From an uncultured Eubacteriales bacterium (GTDB taxonomy: Bacteria; Bacillota; Clostridia; Lachnospirales; Anaerotignaceae), in assembly GCA_900548595.1 (NCBI GenBank), contig URLB01000112.1, positions 1-6,178 of the forward strand: 6,178 nucleotides of DNA, written 5' to 3'. How positions within the stretch are numbered: position 1 is the first letter of the stretch; each line of letters begins with the position of its first letter. Positions 5,112 to 6,178 of the stretch are shown one piece after another. The notes under the pieces were generated by a model. It had not been told where the DNA came from, made no database searches, and saw only the letters and a list, made by a program, of their open reading frames with translations. The position numbers and the translations under genes are program-made.

Positions 5112-6178
5112 ATGGATTTATTTGAATATAATATGTCGCGTCAGTTTAATAATACAGCCCCACTGGCTGCCAGAATGAGACCTGAAACTTTGGATGAATA
5201 TGTCGGTCAGGAACATATAATAGGCAAGGGTAAAATGCTTTACAACGTTATAAAAGCGGATAAGCTTGGCTCTATAATTCTTTACGGACCGCCCGGAACC
5301 GGTAAAACTACTTTGGCAAGAGTAATAGCCAATACTACAAAGAGGAAATTTGAGCAACTGAATGCAACTACTTCGGGAATAAAAGAAATCAAAGAAGTTG
5401 TTCAGAAAGCGAAAGAAAATGCGGGAATGTATAATCTCGGAACAATACTTTTTATAGATGAGATACATAGGTTCAATAAGGCTCAGCAGGACGCATTATT
5501 GCCGCATGTTGAAAACGGAACGGTTACTCTTATAGGAGCTACAACCGAAAATCCTTATTTTGAAGTTAACAGGGCTCTTGTATCACGTTCATACATATTT
5601 GAACTCAGACCTCTTGGTAAAAATAATATAAAAGAACTTATAAAAAGAGCTGTTTTAGATAAAGACAAAGGCTTTGGAAATATGGATATAAATATTGAAG
5701 ATAAAGCAGTAAACTTTATTGCGGAGGTTTCAAACGGAGACGCAAGAAGAGCGCTGAATGCCGTTGAACTTGCCGTTTTATCAGCTGAACCCGATAATAA
5801 CGGCGTGATAAACATTACTTTGGAAAATGCCGAAGAGTGTATTCAAAAAAGAGCTTTAAACTATGATAAAGACGGAGATAATCATTATGATACGATATCT
5901 GCTTTTATAAAAAGTATGAGAGGCTCCGATCCTGACGCTGCACTGTATTATCTTGCAAAGATGATATACGCGGGAGAAGACCCTAAATTTATAGCAAGAC
6001 GTATTGTTATATGCGCATCGGAAGATGTGGGAAATGCAGACCCACACGCTCTACAGGTAGCGGTATCGGCCGCAGAGGCAGTTAACATGATAGGAATGCC
6101 GGAAAGTAGAATAATACTTGCTCAAGCGGTAACATATGTTGCCTGCGCGCCGAAAAGCAATTCTGCGTTAATGGGAAT
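5112..6178 (+). CDS. rarA: Replication-associated recombination protein A (AAA+ ATPase), 3' end outside window
   Basis: The first 355 codons of RarA (MgsA in E. coli), a cytoplasmic clamp-loader-like AAA+ ATPase that acts at stalled replication forks with SSB. Seen in order: N-terminal LAARMRPETLDEYVGQEHIIG (18-38), Walker A GPPGTGKT (59-66), Walker B ILFIDEIHR with Asp116-Glu117, sensor 1 GATTENP (142-148), the arginine-finger region LVSRS (156-160) and sensor 2 GDARRALN (209-216). The C-terminal helical oligomerisation region follows, with FIARRIVICASEDVGNADP (293-311) and ACAPKSNSA (344-352). The family is about 420-450 residues, so some 70-90 residues lie beyond the window edge; the truncation is not biological. 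Start ATG at 5112 follows AGAGGA (5101-5106) with a 5-base gap. It is transcribed divergently from the panF operon from its own promoter and looks intact. Confidence 0.96.
   Translation, partial: MDLFEYNMSRQFNNTAPLAARMRPETLDEYVGQEHIIGKGKMLYNVIKADKLGSIILYGPPGTGKTTLARVIANTTKRKFEQLNATTSGIKEIKEVVQKAKENAGMYNLGTILFIDEIHRFNKAQQDALLPHVENGTVTLIGATTENPYFEVNRALVSRSYIFELRPLGKNNIKELIKRAVLDKDKGFGNMDINIEDKAVNFIAEVSNGDARRALNAVELAVLSAEPDNNGVINITLENAEECIQKRALNYDKDGDNHYDTISAFIKSMRGSDPDAALYYLAKMIYAGEDPKFIARRIVICASEDVGNADPHALQVAVSAAEAVNMIGMPESRIILAQAVTYVACAPKSNSALMG

Noticed and set aside
5118..6047. Three minus-strand open frames inside rarA (5118-5468, 5555-5815, 5856-6047)
   Set aside because: All are antisense to the rarA coding sequence, which has every AAA+ motif in place; the translated products look random.

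Overview
This is an AT-rich stretch of chromosome, most likely from a low-GC Firmicute of the Clostridia type. That placement rests on the strong purine-rich Shine-Dalgarno sites (AAGGAGGT and GAGGAGGA), the AT-rich codon use with many AGA arginines, the sigma-A style TTGACT/TATAAT promoter in front of rarA, and the gene families present. I cannot name a genus from the sequence alone.

Layout, left to right. Bases 1-59 look like the last codons of an upstream plus-strand gene. A perfect 11-bp hairpin (73-100) follows. A GntP-family permease runs from 147 to 1457 (+). After a gap with a second perfect hairpin (1542-1571) comes a 65-codon DpnD/PcfM-like gene (1600-1797, +), with a 22-codon micro-ORF overlapping its end. 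A long bidirectional terminator (1856-1914) separates these from three minus-strand genes. Read in their own direction these are yhdT-like (4606-4334), panF (4344-2833) and an HSL-type esterase (2821-1916). A 505-base intergenic region (4607-5111) then separates this operon from the divergent rarA gene, which starts at 5112 (+) and runs off the right end after 355 codons.

How the genes work together. The minus-strand set is a tight operon: yhdT and panF overlap by 11 bp, and the esterase Shine-Dalgarno overlaps the panF stop region. YhdT-PanF is a known pairing around sodium-driven pantothenate uptake, which feeds coenzyme A synthesis. The esterase is an unexplained third member and might release pantothenate from an imported ester or act on an unrelated acyl ester; this is inference. 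The operon leader holds a strong intrinsic terminator before the first gene, plus a downstream sequence that can pair with the same strand of the stem, which suggests regulation by attenuation. The GntP permease probably imports a small organic acid, but its partner enzymes are outside the window. RarA is a housekeeping replication-fork ATPase with its own promoter.

I see no insertion sequence, CRISPR array, tRNA or rRNA. The least ordinary parts are the leader terminator of the pantothenate operon, the esterase in that operon, and the DpnD/PcfM-like gene standing alone without any restriction-modification or conjugation genes nearby.
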